Shown: positions 63,239 through 64,000 of the stretch, piece by piece
Layout of the letters: each line of letters begins with the position of its first letter
How positions within the stretch are numbered: the first letter of the stretch is position 1
Source of the DNA: Mytilus galloprovincialis
Lineage: Eukaryota > Mollusca > Bivalvia > Mytilida > Mytilidae
NCBI RefSeq assembly: GCF_965363235.1
Contig: NC_134850.1
Coordinates: forward strand, 39,428,602 to 39,492,601
DNA length: 64,000 nt
Direction: 5' to 3'
Made by a program: the position numbers and the translations under genes
Notes under the pieces: model-generated
The model's input: only the letters and a program-made list of their open reading frames with translations
Database searches by the model: none
What the model was told of the DNA's origin: nothing

Positions 63239-63389
63239 CTGAAAATTGAAGAAATTATTATTTAATCATATCCAAATGACAATTGGAATTCATGACAAAA
63301 TTTCTTTTCTTTTGGTGATCTTGTATGGCTTATCATTTTGTTTGTATAGTTTCTTTCATCTTCTTAAGTTTTTGCTTAAAACACCAAAA

Positions 63390-63703
63390 AACAAGAATGT
63401 GTCCTCAGTACACAAATGCCCCACTCGCACTATCATTTTCTATGTTCAATGGACCGTGAAATTGGGGTAAAATCTCTAATTTGGCATTAAAATTAGAAAG
63501 ATCATATCATAGGGAACATGTGTACCAAGTTTGAAGTCGATTGGACTTCAACTTCATCAAAAACTACCTCGACCAAAAACTTTAACCTGAAGCGGGACAG
63601 ACGGACGAACGGACGAACGGACGAACGAACAGACGGACGGACGAACGGACGCACAGACCAGAAAACATAATGCCCCTCTACTATCGTAGGTGGGGCATAA
63701 AAA
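63390..63703 (+). repeat. Dispersed repeat R1, copy g
   Basis: The best preserved copy: AACAAGAATGTGTCC, ATTGGACTTCAACTTCATCA, AACCTGAAGCGGGACAGACG, a GACGAACG run, then ACATAATGCCCC and GGTGGGGCATAAAAA. Confidence 0.82.
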
Positions 63704-64000
63704 TCCCAATTTAAGGGCAATCCTTCTTATGAAAAGTGACAATCTACTTCCTATATTGATTGCTTGTTGGTTGCTTAGCGCCCAGTGGCAAATATTTCAT
63801 GCATATTCAGGACGATTTACTTACTATATATACAAGCAAAATTTCACCTGTTTGTGGATCTTGCCATGCAGATTATTTTTGTGATATAAATTGTCTATTT
63901 ATCTATAATATTTATCATCATAAAAGACAAAGTGCAAAATATTGGTACAAATAGTCATTTAAGAGAAGAAGTCATCAGAAAATTTCCTCAATATTGTCTA

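Noticed and set aside
63239-64000. Search for the exon upstream of exon 1
   Set aside because: Apart from repeat copy g no stretch with acceptor, donor, right phase and a C-like motif was found.
1-64000. tRNA or rRNA genes
   Set aside because: No cloverleaf with A and B box spacing and no rRNA-like conserved block was noticed by eye. A covariance-model scan would be decisive.

Overview
The window is animal nuclear DNA, AT-rich and dense in short interspersed repeats. Several of these repeats are ones I associate with mussel genomes, so the source is most likely a marine mussel (Mytilidae, probably Mytilus). That is recognition from memory, not a search result.

Almost the whole window lies inside one minus-strand gene that runs off both edges. 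I placed 54 coding exons by hand between 1516 and 63238, using AG acceptors, GT donors and reading-frame continuity. They join in one open frame of 8,847 coding bases (about 2,950 codons, 14% of the span). They repeat one cassette of four segments in fixed transcript order A, D, C, B: A has six cysteines including a CC pair, D is a microexon of about 43 bases, C has three cysteines around a VCLE-like motif, and B is helix-rich with one cysteine and usually ends near GW. I number the cassettes M0 to M15. M0 shows only its B segment, M1 to M14 are complete, and in M15 the B lies beyond the left edge. Splice phases repeat exactly (A 1 to 1, D 1 to 2, C 2 to 1, B 1 to 1), which fits growth by tandem duplication of a phase-1-bounded cassette. 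The cysteine content and recurring glycosylation sequons suggest a large disulfide-bonded secreted or cell-surface protein. I do not recognise the family and give no function.

Layout: 1-1515 is intron with a dispersed repeat and a 161-base tandem array. 1516-4049 carries M15 and the end of M14. 4050-12172 is the largest intron (8.1 kb) and holds a nested insertion: a tyrosine-recombinase retrotransposon of Ngaro type (5188-11431) with split direct repeats, sitting inside an older inverted-repeat DNA element (4630-11622). 12173-63238 carries M14 up to M0, with introns of about 0.3-3.2 kb. These introns hold MITEs, fold-back elements, a decayed LINE end (18915-19330), tandem arrays and seven or more copies of one dispersed repeat, all in the same orientation.

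The points most worth a second look are the cassette gene itself, the array of about 14 hairpins with compensatory changes inside the Ngaro-like element, and the fold-back element at 43182-44152 built from GACCAT/ATGGTC palindromes. No tRNA, rRNA, CRISPR array or second host gene was seen.
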